From JADJOY01 sp046331705 [NCBI: bacterium] (lineage in GTDB: Bacteria > JADJOY01), in assembly GCA_046331705.1 (NCBI GenBank), contig JAXLQJ010000032.1:21539-85538 (forward strand): a DNA stretch of 64,000 bases, read 5' to 3'. A program made the translations under genes and the position numbers. A model generated the notes under the pieces. The model was not told the origin of the DNA. It did not search any database and was given only the letters and a program-made list of their open reading frames with translations. Of the stretch, positions 8,903 to 18,332 are shown one piece after another (the stretch's first letter is position 1; each line of letters opens with the position of its first letter).

Positions 8903-8960
8903 CCGCTCGACCGTCCGTTGCCGCTCGACCGTTGCCGCTCGACCGTTGCCGCTCGACCGT
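8903..8960. repeat. 14-bp tandem repeat, about four copies
   Basis: The unit CCGCTCGACCGTTG occurs at 8921-8934 and 8935-8948, with a truncated copy at 8949-8960 and a first copy at 8903-8920 carrying a 4-bp CCGT duplication. It lies between the MBOAT start and the tRNA-Arg promoter. Nothing known is recognised; slippage of a short repeat is the simplest origin. Confidence 0.8.
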
Positions 8961-8961
8961 C

Positions 8962-8992
8962 TTGACTCGCCGTCGACGGCGCGCTGTATGTT
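8962..8992 (+). promoter_or_regulatory. Putative sigma-70-type promoter of the tRNA-Arg gene
   Basis: TTGACT at 8962-8967 matches the -35 box in five of six positions. TATGTT at 8987-8992 (spacing 19) or TGTATG at 8985 (spacing 17) can serve as a weak -10. The tRNA begins 15 bp downstream of the -10 region, as expected for a stable RNA promoter. Confidence 0.45.
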
Positions 8993-9006
8993 GCAACCGC
9001 ATCGTT

Positions 9007-9080
9007 GCGCCCATAGCTCAGGTGGACAGAGCGACGGCCTTCTAAGCCGTAGGTCGCAGGTTCGAACCCTGCTGGGCGCG
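9007..9080 (+). tRNA. tRNA-Arg, anticodon UCU
   Basis: A complete cloverleaf can be drawn. The acceptor stem pairs GCGCCCA (9007-9013) with TGGGCGC (9073-9079), with discriminator G at 9080. The D stem is GCTC/GAGC. The anticodon stem is ACGGC/GCCGT around the loop CTTCTAA, with anticodon TCT at 9041-9043. The T stem is GCAGG/CCTGC with loop TTCGAAC. CCA is not encoded. It reads the rare AGA codon of this GC-rich genome. The hybrid kinase gene starts 45 bp downstream and could be reached by read-through. Confidence 0.97.
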
Positions 9081-9124
9081 CCCGCCACCGAAGGTGTGCC
9101 GTCGAGCGACTGGAAAGAGCGACG

Positions 9125-11401
9125 ATGGGCGAGATCCCGGCCGAGTCCACGGACGCCGTCTCGACGCTGACCCGCGTCTGGCGCTCGCTGGACCGGCTCA
9201 TCCCGGAACGGCTGCTCGCGGGAGCGCCGGACATCGCCTTTCGCTCGCGGCTCAACGCCGCGTTCGCGGTGATCGTGTTCGCCACCGCCATCGGCTACTC
9301 GGTGATCCACGCCTCGATCGGCGCTGGCGAGATCGCCACCGCCGACCTGGTGGCCGCGCTGGGGATCGCCTTCATGCCGGCGGTGCTGCGGCGCACGCGC
9401 TCCTTCCGGATCGCCACGAACTACGGGCTGGCGGTGATCTTCCTGCACCTCGGCTTCGTGACCGCCGTGACCGGCGGCCTGCTGGCGCCGGCGCTGCAGT
9501 TCAACACCGCGCTGGTCGTGGGCGCGCTCTTGCTCGCCGGGGCGGGGTCGGGAGTCTTCTGGACGGCGATGTGCGTGCTCGAGGTGGCCGCGTTCTACGC
9601 GCTCGAGCGCGCCGGCACGCCGCTACCGCTGCTCCAGACGCCCGCCAGCATCCAGTTCATGTGGATGCCGACCACCATCGGCATCGAGCTCGTGACGCTG
9701 GGCCTCGCCCAGGTCTACGAGAGCTTCAAGAACCGCATGCTCGCCGAGCTGCGCGACACCAATCGCGCGCTCGAGCGCACCCATCGCGAGCTCGGCGACA
9801 CGAACCGGGCGCTCGGCGTCGCCCGCGACCAAGCCGAGGCCGCGACGCGCGCCAAGGCCGAGTTCCTCGCGAACATGAGCCACGAGATCCGCACGCCGAT
9901 GAACGCCGTGATCGGCATGACCGGGCTCTTGCTCGACAAGGGCATCAGCGACGAGCAGCGCGAGTACGTCGAGACGGTGCGCTCGAGCGGCGAGCACCTG
10001 CTCACGATCATCAACGACATCCTCGACTTCTCGAAGATCGAGGCCGGCAAGCTCGAGCTCGAGGTGCAGCCGTTCCGGCTCTCGCGCTGCATCGAGGATT
10101 GCATCGATCTGGTGGCATTGCCCGCCACCCAGAAGGGCCTGGAGCTGACGTGGTACGTGGAGCGCCGCTGCCCGAACGAGCTCGTGGGAGACGTCGGCCG
10201 CATCCGCCAGGTGCTCGTCAACCTGCTCGGCAACGCCGTCAAGTTCACCAAGCACGGGGAGATCGTGGTGCTGGTCGACGGCCGCGAGCTCGATCGCCAG
10301 ACCGCGGAGATCAGCGTGCGCGTTCGCGACACGGGAATCGGCATTCCCGCGGACCGGATCCACCGCCTCTTCCAGCCCTTCAGCCAGGTCGACGCCTCCA
10401 CCACCCGCGAGTTCGGCGGCACCGGGCTCGGCCTGGTGGTCTCGCGACGCCTCTGCGAGCTCATGGGCGGCACGATCGGTGTGGAGAGCGAGCCGGGACG
10501 CGGATCGACGTTCGGGTTCACCGTGCAGTGCGGAATCGCCGAGGCGGCGACCCGTCCCGCGACGGCGATCGCCTCGCGCGTGCTCTTCGGCAAGCGCGTG
10601 TTGATCGTCGACGACAACGCCACCAATTGCCGCATCCTCCACGACTACGCCGAGCTCTGGCTCATGCAGCCCGTGGTCACGAGCTCGCCGCGCGAGGCCC
10701 TCGCGCGGCTCGACCGCGGCGAGCCGTTCGACCTCGCGCTCCTCGACTTCCAGATGCCGGAGATGGATGGCGCGTCGCTCGGCGCGGCGATCCGCGCGCG
10801 ACGGGACGCACGCTCGCTGCCGATGGCGCTGCTCACGTCGATGAGCAGCGGCGGCAACGAAGCGCGCGCCCGCGGCGTCACGTTCGAGGGCTACCTGACC
10901 AAGCCGATCAAGCCGAGCGCCTTGCTCGAGGTGGTGACCGCGCTGGTCACCGGCACCGTGCCCGCGGGCCGCGCGCGCGACGGCGCGGTGACGGCGACGG
11001 TGGACCCCGAGCTGGCGAGGCGTCATCCGCTGCGGATCCTGCTCGCCGAGGACAACCGTGTGAACCAGAAGGTCGCGCTCAGCATGCTCGCACGCCTCGG
11101 CTTCACGGCGGACGTGGCGGCCAACGGCCACGAGGCGCTGGAATGCCTCACCCGCTTGCCCTACGACGTGGTGCTCATGGACGTGCAGATGCCGGAGCTC
11201 GACGGTTTCGAGGCCACCCACGAGATCTGCCGCCGCTGGCCGGGCGAGCGACAGCCGTACATCATCGCGATGACGGCGAATGCCATGGCCGGCGACCGCG
11301 AGCGATGCGTCGCCGCGGGCATGCACGATTACATCTCGAAGCCGGTGCGCATCGAGGAGCTCGCCTCCGCCCTCACCCGCTGCCCACGCCGCAAGCGCTG
11401 A
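9125..11401 (+). CDS. Membrane hybrid sensor histidine kinase with two receiver domains
   Basis: A 758-residue kinase. Residues of about 43-205 form five or six transmembrane helices without a large periplasmic loop, so it probably senses within the membrane. A short coiled coil (about 208-240) leads to the HisKA box [19 protein letters not shown] with phospho-acceptor His253. The ATPase domain follows with [17 protein letters not shown] (N box), [12 protein letters not shown] (G1) and [14 protein letters not shown] (G2). Receiver 1 has acceptor Asp541 ([13 protein letters not shown]) and a YLTKPIKPS lysine loop. Receiver 2 has Asp686 ([13 protein letters not shown]) with YISKPVRIE. The architecture resembles BarA-like hybrids but lacks a C-terminal Hpt, so a separate phosphotransfer protein is expected. 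No cognate regulator is adjacent; it is an orphan beside a tRNA. Confidence 0.92.
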   Translation: MGEIPAESTDAVSTLTRVWRSLDRLIPERLLAGAPDIAFRSRLNAAFAVIVFATAIGYSVIHASIGAGEIATADLVAALGIAFMPAVLRRTRSFRIATNYGLAVIFLHLGFVTAVTGGLLAPALQFNTALVVGALLLAGAGSGVFWTAMCVLEVAAFYALERAGTPLPLLQTPASIQFMWMPTTIGIELVTLGLAQVYESFKNRMLAELRDTNRALERTHRELGDTNRALGVARDQAEAATRAKAEFLANMSHEIRTPMNAVIGMTGLLLDKGISDEQREYVETVRSSGEHLLTIINDILDFSKIEAGKLELEVQPFRLSRCIEDCIDLVALPATQKGLELTWYVERRCPNELVGDVGRIRQVLVNLLGNAVKFTKHGEIVVLVDGRELDRQTAEISVRVRDTGIGIPADRIHRLFQPFSQVDASTTREFGGTGLGLVVSRRLCELMGGTIGVESEPGRGSTFGFTVQCGIAEAATRPATAIASRVLFGKRVLIVDDNATNCRILHDYAELWLMQPVVTSSPREALARLDRGEPFDLALLDFQMPEMDGASLGAAIRARRDARSLPMALLTSMSSGGNEARARGVTFEGYLTKPIKPSALLEVVTALVTGTVPAGRARDGAVTATVDPELARRHPLRILLAEDNRVNQKVALSMLARLGFTADVAANGHEALECLTRLPYDVVLMDVQMPELDGFEATHEICRRWPGERQPYIIAMTANAMAGDRERCVAAGMHDYISKPVRIEELASALTRCPRRKR

Positions 11402-11659
11402 GACGCGCCGGCGAACGCAACGCCTCGAGCCCATCAAGGCATGGTTGGACTCTCGCCCAGGACGAGCACGCGGGTCGCGAGGTCTTTGCAGTCGGCGGCG
11501 GCGGGCACGATGTCCACATCCAGGCGACAGCCGAGTCCGCGCCGCGGCCGCAAGCCGCACGCCAACCGACGTCCACCCGTTCGGGCTGCTGCGCGAAACC
11601 ACCCCCCTGCTCGACCGTCTCCCTTCACCGCTGCACTGGCCCGTCGCGCGGCGTTGGCG

Positions 11660-13336
11660 TCAGCGCGCGGAGGTGGGCGCGTCGCGGACCATCGCCATCC
11701 CGAAGATGGTGGTGGTGTAGAGGACACCGCCGTCGGGGTGGAGGAAGAGTGAGCCCGCCCAGTTGTTGAAGCCCTGCCCGGCGCCGACGCGGAGCCGGTA
11801 CACCGTGCGGCCGGTCGTCACGTCGATGGCGCTCAGATACCACTGGGTGACCGGCTCGAGGTCGTCGCCGCGGAAGTACGTGTAGACGAGCCCGGCGTCG
11901 CGCGAGAGCTTGGCCACGTTCACGCCGCGCACCGGGCTCTCCCACACCGTCTCGCAACGGAAGCCGCCGTCGGGAAGGCGGATCGCATCCACGCGCGTGA
12001 GCCCTGGCTCGGGATGCGCGACCGGGAACGAGTGCGGGCCCCAGTTGTTCTCGAAGATCGCCGCGAAGTGACCGGTGGGGGCGCCTTGCTCGTCGGCGAG
12101 CTCGAGCTCCATGCCGCTGATGTCGGTGGCGCTGCGGCCTTCGGCGAAGAGCGGCTCGCTGCACGCGACCGTCCCGTCGGCGCGCCGCACGAAGAGCGCG
12201 TGAATGCGCGGCTCCGCGTTGTCGGTGATCACCACCAGCCCGTCGGCGCCGCCGACCAGCGACACCGAGGTGCCCGTGCCACGCGTGATCATGCCGGGCT
12301 TCGCGGCCGGCCCGCGGTCGTACTCGGCGCGCCAGTCCGTGACGATGCCGCCCTCGTCGTCCGCGTGGAAGCGGTAGAGCGCGCGATCGGTCGCGATGAA
12401 GACTCCGTCCTCGCCGACGGCGAACGAGTTCTCGACGATCTCGTCGCCCATGCGGGTCGCGTGCACGTGGCCATCGCCCACGTCGACGGTGCCGATCATC
12501 CCCCGAGTCGTCGCGTACCAGAACCGACGGCCGCTCCACTCGGGGAGCACCCAGGCGACGCTGTCCCGCTCGGGCCACTCGAGCGCGGCCACGTGGGCAC
12601 TCAGGTCGTAGCGCCGCACCGAGCGCATGCCGCGCGCGGGGTCGTCGGGCACCTCGACCACCTCGATCGCGTTCTCCGTCGTGGGCACGACCGCTCGATC
12701 CCGCTCGTCGAGATAGAAGTACATGCCCGCGCCGATGTACTTCCAGGGCGCGATCCCCTCGAGTGGGAACGACCACGGCCGCGGCGGCAGCGGATAGGCG
12801 GCGAGCTTGCGCAGCGTGTCCGGATCGAGGAGTTGGATCTCGAAGCCGCGGCCATTTCCATAGACGCCGACGATGCGCTTGCGGCGATCGAATGCAATCG
12901 TGCCGAAACCGCCGAACCCCTGGGAGCGGGTACGCACCTCGGGCGCGCGGCCGACAGGTCCGGGCGCCCGGTAGGTGTCGGTCATGGCGGCGTCGTCGTG
13001 CATGTTGCTGCCGGGATTCGCCGCCATGAAGGGGTGCTGCGCAGGCGCGACGGTGCGCAGCGGCTCGGCGAAGTCGAGCGCCTCGTAGCGCTCCAGCTGA
13101 CCGCCAGGCCGAGCGGGCGACGGAGCGTCGCCGGCCGGCGGCGACAGCAGCGCCCACGCCTCCCGCGGAAAGAAGAGCCAGCCGGGGATCGGACGCGGCG
13201 CGCCGGCATCGTCGCCGCCGCAGGCGGCGATGAGCAGCACCCACGCGGAACCGAGCGCGAGCGCGCGGGCGATCTGCTTCGTGCGCGCGGGCCCGGTGTC
13301 TGCCGCGGCACGGCGGATGCGAAGGTTCGAGGTCAT
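11660..13336 (-). CDS. Lipoprotein, probable beta-propeller
   Basis: A 558-residue lipoprotein: a basic N-terminus, hydrophobic ARALALGSAWVLLIAAC with lipobox Cys39, then GGDDAGAP. The body has repeating strand-rich units with Asp/Gly turns and Trp, such as AGMYFYLDERDRAVVPTTEN, TVDVGDGHVHATRMGDEIVE, DGVFIATDRALYRFHADDEG, ENNWGPHSFPVAHPEPG and GFNNWAGSLFLHPDGGVLYT. This resembles a PQQ-type or arylsulfotransferase-type propeller, but I do not recognise the family. The start ATG (13334-13336) overlaps the stop of the upstream sulfotransferase gene in an ATGA, so the two are translationally coupled; the frame is open to 13387, but that start would not preserve the coupling. It converges with the hybrid kinase across 258 bp. 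Confidence 0.65.
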   Translation of the reverse strand: MTSNLRIRRAAADTGPARTKQIARALALGSAWVLLIAACGGDDAGAPRPIPGWLFFPREAWALLSPPAGDAPSPARPGGQLERYEALDFAEPLRTVAPAQHPFMAANPGSNMHDDAAMTDTYRAPGPVGRAPEVRTRSQGFGGFGTIAFDRRKRIVGVYGNGRGFEIQLLDPDTLRKLAAYPLPPRPWSFPLEGIAPWKYIGAGMYFYLDERDRAVVPTTENAIEVVEVPDDPARGMRSVRRYDLSAHVAALEWPERDSVAWVLPEWSGRRFWYATTRGMIGTVDVGDGHVHATRMGDEIVENSFAVGEDGVFIATDRALYRFHADDEGGIVTDWRAEYDRGPAAKPGMITRGTGTSVSLVGGADGLVVITDNAEPRIHALFVRRADGTVACSEPLFAEGRSATDISGMELELADEQGAPTGHFAAIFENNWGPHSFPVAHPEPGLTRVDAIRLPDGGFRCETVWESPVRGVNVAKLSRDAGLVYTYFRGDDLEPVTQWYLSAIDVTTGRTVYRLRVGAGQGFNNWAGSLFLHPDGGVLYTTTIFGMAMVRDAPTSAR

Positions 13337-14451
13337 GGCACCGCCGCGAGACGCGGGTAGTTCCATTCCTCGAGCGCGAAACCCCAACGTCGGCTCACCT
13401 GCTCCGCGACGGCTGCGTCGACGCGGTACTCGTTCTTGCGAAACTCGCCGATTCCGTCGAGATACGCGCGAAAGCGCGGCAGCGCCGCCTCGAAACCCGC
13501 GAGCCCGAGCTCGCCGTACACGCGGGCGAGCTCTTCGAGCGGACGCGCTTCGAGCTCCTCGTAGCGAACCTCGGTGAGCTGGCCCGGCGGGATCGACGCC
13601 CGCTCGGCCAGGTACTTGCGCATCAAGCGGTCGTAGATCGCGAGCACCAGCTCCTCGATCTCCGCCTCCGAGACCCGCTGCAAGGCCGCCTTGGCGAGCA
13701 CCACGCGATAGATGCCGAGCGTCGACGGCAGCACGCGGTGCGGATCGCGCACGATGTGCACGAAGCGGGCGCGCGGAAAGAGCTCGAGCAAGGTCGAGAT
13801 CCGGCCGGTGTTGCTCGGATCCTTGAGCACGAGCCTACGGCCGCGCGCCGCGTACGTCGCCTTGCGCAGCACGCCGAGATAGGCATCGATCCACTCGCGC
13901 CGCTCACGTGGGGCGAGCCCCTCGAGCAACCCGTAGCGCGCGAAGATCGACAGCCCTTGGCGGGGCAGCGTGAAGACGTGCAGCGAGGCGCCAGGCGTGA
14001 CGTTGGCGAGCGCGAACGCTTCCTCCTGGGGCGCGTCCAGGGCGAGGGGCATGTTGTCGATCTCGCGCGTCGGGTGGCTCCTCGCGAGCGTGCGCTCGAG
14101 CCACGGCTTGCCGTGTCGCGCGGCGATCAAGCAGAAGCCCGGCACCATCGCCTGGAAGGTCGACACGCAGCCGAACTGCTCGTCCTGGGCCAGCAGGTTG
14201 AGCAGGTGGGTCGTCCCCGTGCGCCAATGGCCGAGCACGAAGAGCGGCTCCGGATGGGGCGTGGACGCGGCGACCGACGCCCCGAAGCGCAGCCGCTCGG
14301 CGAACCTGAGCGGGCTGGTCGCCAACGTGGTGAGGCCGACGGCGGCGACCCTCGGCCAGAGCTCGGGATCGATGGTCTCGGCCGTCCGCACCAGCCGGAT
14401 CCAGCTCCGAAACGAGCCCAACGCCACGGGGTGCTCGAACCAGTTGGTCAT
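13333..14451 (-). CDS. Sulfotransferase family protein
   Basis: A 372-residue PAPS-dependent sulfotransferase-like protein. The 5'-phosphosulfate loop is PLFVLGHWRTGTTHLLNLLA. The 3'-phosphate binding block is VLKDPSNTGRISTLLELF followed by PRARFVHIVRDPHRVLPST. Between them is a helical substrate region, and the C-terminus carries the conserved YEELEARPLEEL-type segment. These features match the Sulfotransfer_3 family, which sulfates small molecules, lipids or glycans. The start at 14451 (MTNWFEHP) follows the first plausible ATG; the open frame extends much further upstream only as an artefact of high GC. Its stop overlaps the start of the lipoprotein gene (ATGA). It diverges from the aldolase gene across 144 bp. 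Confidence 0.85.
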   Translation of the reverse strand: MTNWFEHPVALGSFRSWIRLVRTAETIDPELWPRVAAVGLTTLATSPLRFAERLRFGASVAASTPHPEPLFVLGHWRTGTTHLLNLLAQDEQFGCVSTFQAMVPGFCLIAARHGKPWLERTLARSHPTREIDNMPLALDAPQEEAFALANVTPGASLHVFTLPRQGLSIFARYGLLEGLAPRERREWIDAYLGVLRKATYAARGRRLVLKDPSNTGRISTLLELFPRARFVHIVRDPHRVLPSTLGIYRVVLAKAALQRVSEAEIEELVLAIYDRLMRKYLAERASIPPGQLTEVRYEELEARPLEELARVYGELGLAGFEAALPRFRAYLDGIGEFRKNEYRVDAAVAEQVSRRWGFALEEWNYPRLAAVP

Positions 14452-14533
14452 CGGAGGCAAAGCGCGCGAATGGCGCCGGGAATGACCGCGGCGCGCGCGC
14501 TCGCGAGGGCGCGAGCGCGACGGCGCGCGAGCC

Positions 14534-14562
14534 TTGATCGAGTGGAGACGCGAAAGTACGCT
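14534..14562 (+). promoter_or_regulatory. Putative promoter of the DUF6986-type aldolase gene
   Basis: TTGATC at 14534-14539 (four of six to the -35 consensus) is separated by exactly 17 bp from TACGCT at 14557-14562 (a weak -10). The predicted transcript start would be near 14569, ten bases before a GAGAGGGG ribosome site at 14579-14586 and the ATG at 14596. Confidence 0.4.
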
Positions 14563-14595
14563 CCTTTTTCTCCCGTTGTGAGAGGGGCAAACGCC

Positions 14596-16035
14596 ATGAC
14601 CACGCTCGCCGACAAAGACACCCACGCCATCCTCGACCGCCTCGCCAAGGCCAACGACGCGTTCCGAGGCTTCTACCCCGGCGACCCCGTCGATCGCCAG
14701 CCGGTTCACACGGTCTACGGCGGGGCGCATCTCTTCAAGGCCGACCTGGCCAAGAAGCTCGGCGGCCTCGCCCTCAAGGCGCTCGACGAGTACGCGCCCA
14801 ATTTCGTGTCGTTCGCGAAGGCTCTCCAGATGCCGGGGCACGAGACGTTGCCGGATCGGATGAGCGACGTGGAGGCACTCACCGAGGCGCTGCGCGCGGG
14901 CGGCGGGCACAAGCACACGGTCTACGAGCCGGCCTGGCTCGCCTACACCGTCTATCAGCGGGTCCGCGAGAAGCTCGCCCGCGAGCCCATCGAAGAGAGC
15001 CGCCTGGACTTCGAGGACGGCTACGGCAACCGCCCCGACGCCGAGGAAGATGGCCACGCGGCGTCGGCCGCGGAGGAAGTCGCGAAGGGCATGGCCGCCA
15101 AGACGCTGCCCCCGTTCATCGGCTTCCGCATCAAGTCGTTCACCGAGGAATGCCGCGTACGCGCGGTGCGTACCCTGGACATCTTCCTGACGAGCTTGGC
15201 GACCAAGACCGGCGGCAAGGTGCCGAGCCCGTTCGTGGTGACGCTGCCCAAGGTCACGATCCCCGAGCAAGTGGCGGCGCTGGCCGACCTGCTCGATCTC
15301 CTCGAGGAGCGCCTCAAGATCGCGCAGGGCGCGGTCGGCATCGACATCATGATCGAGACGCCGCAGTCGATCATCGACGCCGACGGCGGGAACGCGGTCT
15401 ACAAGCTGGTGCGCGCGGGGCGTGGCCGGGTACGATCGGCGGCGTATGGGACGTACGACTACACGGCGCTCTGCAACATCACGGCGGCCTTCCAGCGCCA
15501 CACCCACCGCGCCGCGGACTTCGCGCGCCACGTCATGCAAGTGGGCCTGGCCCAGACGGGCGTGATGATCTGCGACGGCTCGACCACCATCATGCCGATC
15601 GGCCCGCACCGCGCCAGTGCCGAGAAGCCGCTCACTCCCGAGCAGCAGGCCGAGAACCGCGCGGTGGTGCACTCGGCGTGGAAGCTCCACTACGACAACG
15701 TGCGGCACTCGCTCTCCCACGGCTACTACCAGGGCTGGGACCTGAATCCCGCGCAGCTCCCCATCCGCTACGCCGCGGTCTACCGGTTCTTCCTCGAGAG
15801 CCTCGCGGACGCCTCGAACCGCCTCAATCGATTCATCGACGCCGCCGCCAAGGCGACGCTCATCGGCAACACCTTCGACGACGCGGCCACCGGCCAAGGC
15901 CTCCTCAACTTCTACCTGCGCGGCATCGCGTGTGGTGCGATCACCGAAGAGGAAGCGCTCACCACGGGCATCACGCTCGAGGAGCTGCGCGGCCGCTCGT
16001 TCGTGAAGATCGTCAAGAACCGCGCGACGGCGTGA
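14596..16035 (+). CDS. HpcH/HpaI-type aldolase-like protein (DUF6986 family)
   Basis: A 479-residue protein. The N-terminal block FRGFYPGDPVDRQPVHTVYG is characteristic of the DUF6986 family, which belongs to the HpcH/HpaI aldolase and citrate-lyase beta superfamily. The TIM-barrel metal-site elements are visible: RLDFEDGYGNRP (acidic cluster), PPFIGFRIKSF, DIMIETPQSIIDADG (Glu ligand) and RSAAYGTYDYTALCNI. The C-terminal part includes LHYDNVRHSLSHGYYQGWDL and NFYLRGIACG. The superfamily cleaves or forms C-C bonds in oxoacids or acyl-CoAs; the real reaction of this family is not established to my knowledge. The ATG was chosen for its strong GAGAGGGG ribosome site. It is followed 10 bp later by the lipoprotein hydrolase gene, with which it is likely co-transcribed. 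Confidence 0.8.
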   Translation: MTTLADKDTHAILDRLAKANDAFRGFYPGDPVDRQPVHTVYGGAHLFKADLAKKLGGLALKALDEYAPNFVSFAKALQMPGHETLPDRMSDVEALTEALRAGGGHKHTVYEPAWLAYTVYQRVREKLAREPIEESRLDFEDGYGNRPDAEEDGHAASAAEEVAKGMAAKTLPPFIGFRIKSFTEECRVRAVRTLDIFLTSLATKTGGKVPSPFVVTLPKVTIPEQVAALADLLDLLEERLKIAQGAVGIDIMIETPQSIIDADGGNAVYKLVRAGRGRVRSAAYGTYDYTALCNITAAFQRHTHRAADFARHVMQVGLAQTGVMICDGSTTIMPIGPHRASAEKPLTPEQQAENRAVVHSAWKLHYDNVRHSLSHGYYQGWDLNPAQLPIRYAAVYRFFLESLADASNRLNRFIDAAAKATLIGNTFDDAATGQGLLNFYLRGIACGAITEEEALTTGITLEELRGRSFVKIVKNRATA

Positions 16036-16045
16036 GGCGAACCGC

Positions 16046-18130
16046 GTGACGAGGATCCACCGACGCCGCGGATCCTCCCGCGTCCCGCTGCTCGCCCTGC
16101 TGCTCGTCGCGAGCGCCGCCTGCACCTCGGGCGGCGGCTCGGGCGACCTGGCCGCGTCGGCCGCCCGGGTTCGCTACGACCTGAGCGACTCCGCGGGCTT
16201 CTTCGACTTCCCCTGGCCGTCCGACGTTCGGCTGCGTCCGGACGGCACCGTCGACGCGAGTCGCTTCCCGAATCCCAAGGGGCTCGGCGGCATCCAGGAG
16301 ATGATCGATCTCGCTGGCGGCGCGACCCGCAATTTCTCCCAGAGCGGCGCCGTCTTCTTTCGCTTCGACCGCTCGTTCACCGGTGTCGAGCCGGTGCCGG
16401 ACCCGCTCGCGACGACCCGCGAGCCGTCGCCCTATTTCCTGGTGAACCTGAGCGACGGGCCCCGATACGGAACGCGCGCGCCGGTCTGGCTCGACTACCA
16501 CGACGCACCGGACAGCTATCGCCCCGGCGAGCTGCTGACGATGCTACCGGTCTCGGGCGTGCTGCTGGAGCGGGAATCGACCTATGGCGCGGTGGTGCTG
16601 CGCTCGGCGTTCGTGCGGCCCGAGGACGTGAGCCCGTCACCGACCCTCGCCGCGGCGCTCGCGGGGCGGAACCCAACCGGCGACGAGACCGGCGCCAAGC
16701 TCACGGCATCGCTGGCGCCGCTGGCGAGCTACCTTCGCGAGCACGGCATCGGGGCTCGCGAGGTCGTCGCCGCCACCGTCTTCTCGACCGGCGACCGCAC
16801 CACGCGTCTCACCCGCTTCGTGCGCCAGGTCGAGGCGCTTTCCACGATCGCCCTCGACGGCCCGCTCACCCCGTTCTACGACCACCCCGACTACTGCGCC
16901 CTCCAGGGCTCGTATCGGGTTCCCGCGTACCAGGACGGCACCGCGCCGTACATCGTGTCCGGCGGCGTCATCCAGACCCGCGGCGCGGACGAGATCCTGG
17001 TGGAGCAACACCGCGATCGCGTGCCGTTCGTGGTGAGCTTTCCCAAGAGGCCGATGCCGGCCGGCGGCTTCCCGCTCTTCCTCTACGTGCACGGCACGGG
17101 CGGCACCTCCGACCAAGTGGTGACGCGCGGCCCCGTCCTCGAGCCGGGCGGCGACGCGGTCTACGGTGAAGGCCCCGCTTACGTGGTGGCGCTGCGCGGC
17201 TACGGGGCAGGCAGCTCGGCGGGAACGCTGAATCCGGAGCGCATCGGCAGCCTGTCGGCGGAGGGCTACATCGCCTACAACTTCACGCGGCCGGCGGCGA
17301 TGCGCGACAACTTCGCGCAGATGATCCTGGATCAGATCGAGTTCCTGAAGGTGCTGCTGTCGCTGCGCGTGGACGCGAGCCAGTGCCCGGGCGCCGACCC
17401 GGCGGCTGCCGCGGACGGCACGCTGCGCTTCGATCCCTCCAAGGTCGTGGTTTCCGGTCAGAGCTTGGGCTCGTATCTCACCGGGATGCTCGCCTCGTTG
17501 CACGACGGCTTCATCGGCGCCGTGCTGACGGGAGCGGGCGGCGGCTGGGGCGAGTTCGCGCTCGGCCCGCAGGACCCGCCGCTCTCGGAGATCCTGAAGC
17601 TCTACCTCGGCATGGGCGACGACGAAGCGCTGGATCTCTTTCATCCCGTGATCTCGATCTTCGATCTGACGGTCGGCGAAGCGGACAACGTCAACTACGT
17701 GCGACGCATCCGCACCGATCCGCCGCAAGATCGTGGGATCCCCCACGTGCTGGTCATCGAAGGCACCTACGACCTGCAGACCACCGCCAACCTCCAGCGC
17801 GCGCTGGTGGCGGCGATCGGCGTCGACATGCTCGGCGACAGTCAGACCACCGACCCGTACCAGCGCCTCGAGGACGCGATTCGCTTCGCCGGCGACGACA
17901 TCCTCACGACCGAGCCCGTGCGCGGCAACCGCTCGCGCCCCGACGGCTCACCGCTGACGTTCGCGGTCGTCCGCTACGAGAAGGATCCGATTCGCGAGGG
18001 CCATTACGTCTCGTTCCAGCGCGACGACGCCAAGCACGATTACGGCTGCTTCCTGGAAACGCTGCTGACCGATCCTCAGGGCGTGCCCAGCATCATCCGT
18101 GGCAGCACGTTCGACGGCCCCTGCCCGTAG
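16046..18130 (+). CDS. Lipoprotein alpha/beta-hydrolase
   Basis: A 694-residue protein from a GTG start. It has a basic n-region and the hydrophobic stretch RVPLLALLLVASAAC, with lipobox Cys26 followed by TSGGGSGD. The C-terminal half contains an alpha/beta-hydrolase fold: LFLYVHGTGGTSDQVV (oxyanion-type HGTGG), VVVSGQSLGSYLTGMLASL with nucleophile Ser473 in GxSxG, and later VLVIEGTYDLQTT and EGHYVSFQRDD, which suit the acid and His regions. The first 300 residues are a separate domain (FFDFPWPSDVRLRPDG, FFRFDRSFTGVEP) that I do not recognise. It is likely an envelope-anchored esterase or lipase of unknown substrate. It lies 10 bp after the aldolase gene. Confidence 0.75.
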   Translation: MTRIHRRRGSSRVPLLALLLVASAACTSGGGSGDLAASAARVRYDLSDSAGFFDFPWPSDVRLRPDGTVDASRFPNPKGLGGIQEMIDLAGGATRNFSQSGAVFFRFDRSFTGVEPVPDPLATTREPSPYFLVNLSDGPRYGTRAPVWLDYHDAPDSYRPGELLTMLPVSGVLLERESTYGAVVLRSAFVRPEDVSPSPTLAAALAGRNPTGDETGAKLTASLAPLASYLREHGIGAREVVAATVFSTGDRTTRLTRFVRQVEALSTIALDGPLTPFYDHPDYCALQGSYRVPAYQDGTAPYIVSGGVIQTRGADEILVEQHRDRVPFVVSFPKRPMPAGGFPLFLYVHGTGGTSDQVVTRGPVLEPGGDAVYGEGPAYVVALRGYGAGSSAGTLNPERIGSLSAEGYIAYNFTRPAAMRDNFAQMILDQIEFLKVLLSLRVDASQCPGADPAAAADGTLRFDPSKVVVSGQSLGSYLTGMLASLHDGFIGAVLTGAGGGWGEFALGPQDPPLSEILKLYLGMGDDEALDLFHPVISIFDLTVGEADNVNYVRRIRTDPPQDRGIPHVLVIEGTYDLQTTANLQRALVAAIGVDMLGDSQTTDPYQRLEDAIRFAGDDILTTEPVRGNRSRPDGSPLTFAVVRYEKDPIREGHYVSFQRDDAKHDYGCFLETLLTDPQGVPSIIRGSTFDGPCP

Positions 18131-18332
18131 CCGGTCGTCGTCGATCCGCGGCGCGGGCACGCGCGGTGCGATCGCTCGACCAATCCGCGCGGGGCGATCG
18201 AAGCGCTCGGGCCGCCGCCGACGAGATGTCTTTCCCGAGCGTGGCGGGCGCTGGCGCTCCGAGGGGCGGAACCTGCCGCGCGGTAGGTGGACTCGCCAGG
18301 CGGGATCGAAACACGGCATTCTAGAGTGAGCC

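Noticed and set aside
8861-9448. Minus-strand frames running across the tRNA-Arg gene and its promoter
   Set aside because: They read through the tRNA and into the hybrid kinase start; no motif is present and they are not compatible with the tRNA.
11402-11659. Possible gene remnant between the hybrid kinase and the propeller lipoprotein
   Set aside because: A minus-strand translation looks mildly protein-like near 11450-11550 (RLDVDIVPAAADCKDL), but it has no start, motif or neighbour support, so I report it only as a 258-bp gap.
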